Positions 61,826-64,000 of a stretch of 64,000 nt of DNA are shown here, one piece after another (positions within the stretch are counted from its first letter, which is position 1; every line of letters starts with the position of its first letter). The notes under the pieces are model-generated. The model was not told the DNA's origin and ran no database searches. It saw only the letters and a list, made by a program, of their open reading frames with translations. This DNA comes from CBDDLD01 sp965250025 (lineage in GTDB: Bacteria > Bacteroidota > Bacteroidia > Flavobacteriales > Flavobacteriaceae): NCBI GenBank assembly GCA_965250025.1, contig OZ252283.1, positions 3,286,001 to 3,350,000 of the forward strand, in the 5' to 3' direction. Position numbers and translations under genes: made by a program.

Positions 61826-63568
61826 CTATTTAAGTATATGTTTAAAATATATGCATAATGTTGCTATGTAATATATTTTCATAAGATAATTTTGGTCATC
61901 AATTGCCCATCCTGTAGGCTTATTATAATACTTTTCTACAAAACGCTCTAATTTATATTCCTTTATAAATGATTCTTTAGCGTTATAGTCTTCGCGTATT
62001 ATTTGATATACATTATGACCTAATGCGCCTTCAAATAACAAAAAGTTAGTGACAGAAACAGCTTTTTTCCTGTATAGGACTTCTCTGTTCAGTTTATCTT
62101 TATAAGCTGCTCTCAATATTAATTTATTGACTTTAACTTTTGAGTTAGAATATGCATCATTACCATATTCAAATTTTGAGGCGTAATCAAACGGTATTGA
62201 TGATGAAAACTCTGAAAGTTGTTTGTCGTAAAATGGCATTGCCATGTATCTAGATGATACTCTAGCTATATCTTGCATATATCTAATATCGTCTGTGTAT
62301 TGTTCTGCCCATTTTATTCTTACAATTTCGTTATATAACTGCCTTTTACTATTCATAGCATTAGGCAGTTCAAAAAATGCCTTAAGCTCATCTAATTTAC
62401 TAATTAAAAATGGACTTTCATGGGGGGGCTTAAACTTGAAAACATACTTCAATATATAGTTTTCCGGATTCCCAACTGATGAAAGTCGGTCCAAGTGCTT
62501 TAATCCCTTAAAAGCGCTCTTTTCCAAGTTAAGCTTATTATGGACCATTAAAGCTAATTTCTCTGTGATCTTATTAAATGGCAGTTTTTTATTCTTAAGG
62601 TAAAGACCAAATACAAAACTATCTATTGGATGGACATCTGGTGTATGCAATCTGGTATCTTGCCCGGCAAAAAATGTTGTTGTCAGATCACCTTCCGGAG
62701 CGAAAATCCAATAGCCTATGTACGGATTATTCATTTTTATAATCGCCTCTTGAAAAAAATCGACAGTAATGTTTCTTTTGGGGTCTATTTCCTTTACTTC
62801 AAAAGAGACGCCTAAATAGTCTGCTATACTTTTTGCATATATTGTTTCGTCTTGAGTAGTTCCTTTTACTTTATAAGATATCGTTTTAATATCTTTTTTA
62901 TCAACGATATCATCTAGTGCAGCCAACATAACACAAGAGTCTATACCTCCTGAAAGGTATACTATATTATTAGTAGTGGCAATACTGGAATGTGCTGAAT
63001 TAGTTTCTTCCCTTAATCTATTGGCATTCTCATTAAAACTAAGTGTGTTCTCTTTAGTAGCTAATTGTACCGGAGTAATGACTTCATTACACTCTAAATT
63101 GCTGTTAAAAACAGCCTGTATGCCAATTTTAAATTCTTTGATGTCTTTATATATTGTATACCCATCAAAGCAGAAATCTAGGGCCAAAAGCATGGCTATG
63201 GCTTTTTCATCAAAATCACTTACTCCCACTGTTTTTGCCAAACTATGGACATGGGTGTCAATAAAAAGCCCTTTTTTATTGATGCTATAGTAGCCCGACT
63301 TTATCCCAGAAGCATCTCTGTAGACTTCAATTGTTTTATTAATTTTATGGTAATATACCATAAAATAACCCCCTCTAAATAATGTTTCAGCCTTATGATT
63401 AGATCTATGGTTTAACCATACACGAATATTGTTTTCTACAGATGAAGCTTTAAGTTTAGATTGGTTAATATCTAATATGAGGATGCATTTATCATCTTCA
63501 TAAGAATATTCATAGCTCTCAGCATTAAATTTAGCTTCATTGGTAACAACATCAAAAAAGAAGTTCAT
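61826..63568 (-). CDS. Asparagine-synthetase-like protein without glutaminase Cys
   Basis: 580 residues. The C-terminal half has the PP-loop YLSGGIDSCVML and ISYKVKGTTQDETIYAKSIA, as in asparagine synthetase B and related enzymes that activate a carboxylate with ATP. The N-terminal half keeps the Ntn-hydrolase layout (YFMVYYHKINKTIEVYRDASG) but begins MNFFF, so the nucleophilic Cys2 needed to release ammonia from glutamine is absent. The enzyme would use free ammonia or perform another adenylation chemistry. In surface-sugar loci, such proteins make amide or amidine groups on sugar acids. Directly follows the pseudaminic acid synthase gene with no gap. Confidence 0.8.
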   Translation of the reverse strand: MNFFFDVVTNEAKFNAESYEYSYEDDKCILILDINQSKLKASSVENNIRVWLNHRSNHKAETLFRGGYFMVYYHKINKTIEVYRDASGIKSGYYSINKKGLFIDTHVHSLAKTVGVSDFDEKAIAMLLALDFCFDGYTIYKDIKEFKIGIQAVFNSNLECNEVITPVQLATKENTLSFNENANRLREETNSAHSSIATTNNIVYLSGGIDSCVMLAALDDIVDKKDIKTISYKVKGTTQDETIYAKSIADYLGVSFEVKEIDPKRNITVDFFQEAIIKMNNPYIGYWIFAPEGDLTTTFFAGQDTRLHTPDVHPIDSFVFGLYLKNKKLPFNKITEKLALMVHNKLNLEKSAFKGLKHLDRLSSVGNPENYILKYVFKFKPPHESPFLISKLDELKAFFELPNAMNSKRQLYNEIVRIKWAEQYTDDIRYMQDIARVSSRYMAMPFYDKQLSEFSSSIPFDYASKFEYGNDAYSNSKVKVNKLILRAAYKDKLNREVLYRKKAVSVTNFLLFEGALGHNVYQIIREDYNAKESFIKEYKLERFVEKYYNKPTGWAIDDQNYLMKIYYIATLCIYFKHILK

Positions 63569-64000
63569 TTATTGAAGATGATTATTCATTAATGGAGTTC
63601 CTCTTTCTATATCTTTAGAAAAAACTTTTCCTAAAATCTCATTATAGTATTTTGGGTGTAGGCCATAACCAGGCCTTATTGAACGGATATTTTCTTTAGA
63701 TAAAACATCTCCTTTTTTAACATCTTTTACTACAAAGAGAGATCTAGCAAACTTTCTATTATTTTTTACTTTTTCTGAGATTTCATATGAAACCTTGCCT
63801 AAAAGTTTTTCAGTATCTCTTACTTTATTCACCAGTTCTGTGAATTCTTCTACATCTAATGAAAAATCTGCATCAGGACCCCCTATTGATTTATCAAGAA
63901 TAAAATGTTTTTCAATAACTTTAGCTCCTAGTGTTGTTGCTACCGTTGGTGCTAATGACCCATAAGTATGGTCACTAAATCCTACTTGAACATTAAACCG
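63569..64000 (-). CDS. pseI: Pseudaminic acid synthase, C-terminal part (cut by window edge)
   Basis: The frame is open from 63569 to the window end, so the 5' part lies beyond 64000. The visible 143 residues include VQVGFSDHTYGS, VIEKHFILDKSIGGPDADFS, the C-terminal end of the NeuB/PseI TIM barrel, and the SAF domain with RSLFVVKDVKKGDVL and the PGYGLHPKYYNEILGK segment. The FILDKSIGGPDADFSL wording and the RPGYGLHPKYY end fit PseI better than sialic acid synthase NeuB. PseI condenses a 6-deoxy-AltdiNAc with phosphoenolpyruvate to pseudaminic acid. A shorter start at 63832 would give a stand-alone 87-residue protein, but the family match runs on upstream. Confidence 0.85.
   Translation of the reverse strand, partial: RFNVQVGFSDHTYGSLAPTVATTLGAKVIEKHFILDKSIGGPDADFSLDVEEFTELVNKVRDTEKLLGKVSYEISEKVKNNRKFARSLFVVKDVKKGDVLSKENIRSIRPGYGLHPKYYNEILGKVFSKDIERGTPLMNNHLQ

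Noticed and set aside
63569..63832. Stand-alone 87-residue SAF-domain gene
   Set aside because: The GTG start at 63832 lies inside a longer frame that matches the NeuB/PseI barrel up to the window edge.
1..64000. tRNA, rRNA, insertion sequences or prophage genes
   Set aside because: None was recognised by sequence features in this window; a covariance-model search was not possible.

Overview
This window is a stretch of chromosome from a Bacteroidota bacterium, almost certainly a marine or soil member of the Flavobacteriaceae. The evidence is low GC, two proteins ending in type IX secretion (T9SS) type A sorting domains, a SprE/PorW gliding/T9SS lipoprotein, BspA-type repeat lipoproteins, an F-type ATP synthase operon without the beta and epsilon genes, families largely confined to this phylum (DUF4292, DUF5687, DUF4254, DUF6168), and promoters of the TTTG-N19-TAnnTTTG type. 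No rRNA, tRNA, CRISPR array, insertion sequence or phage gene was seen.

Layout. (1) 1-7.3 kb, accessory: a small membrane protein gene followed by an intergenic element bounded by a 9-bp inverted repeat, a secreted papain-like protease, a lipoprotein, a T9SS cargo protein and two tandem BspA-type lipoproteins preceded by a short ORF outside usual size cut-offs. (2) 7.5-13.2 kb, signalling: a hybrid sensor/AraC regulator, a LytTR response regulator and its LytS-like kinase, and a small membrane protein. Matching TGTAAC-type motifs lie upstream of the hybrid regulator and of the BspA operon. (3) 13.5-17.2 kb: an S9 peptidase and a secreted beta-propeller protein whose sorting domain is nearly the same at DNA level as the one at 2.9 kb. 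(4) 17.4-26.1 kb, conserved envelope block: EnvC-like protein, DUF4292 lipoprotein, TPR protein, sugar nucleotidyltransferase, dUTPase, flippase, a lipoprotein and a secreted protein. (5) 26.2-35.0 kb: sprE, bactofilin, AtpZ, DUF6168 and atpBEFHAG, all on the minus strand, with a consensus promoter just before atpB. (6) 35.1-41.2 kb: ABC ATPase and DUF5687 membrane partner, YceI lipoprotein, a PadR-regulated pair of membrane proteins with a candidate operator in the padR promoter, and a PaaE-like flavoprotein reductase. (7) 41.2-47.4 kb: GT9 glycosyltransferase, DUF4254, upp, two membrane proteins, purD and a CapK/PaaK-like adenylating enzyme; several of these genes overlap tail to tail.

(8) 47.4-64.0 kb, surface polysaccharide locus, all minus strand. 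The downstream unit has its own promoter and encodes ugd, UDP-glucuronate decarboxylase, an initiating glycosylphosphotransferase and a GT2 enzyme. The upstream unit encodes pseudaminic acid synthase (cut by the window edge), an asparagine-synthetase-like enzyme lacking the nucleophilic Cys, a Wzx flippase, an acyltransferase, a KpsS-like candidate glycosyltransferase, three polymerase/ligase-like membrane proteins and two GT4 enzymes. Together these would make UDP-glucuronate/UDP-xylose and a nonulosonic acid, build a lipid-linked repeat unit, modify it, flip it and polymerise it. The most interesting unexplained parts are the nonulosonate-linked amidotransferase/KpsS-like pair, the regulator/BspA motif link and the cassette-like element near the left end.
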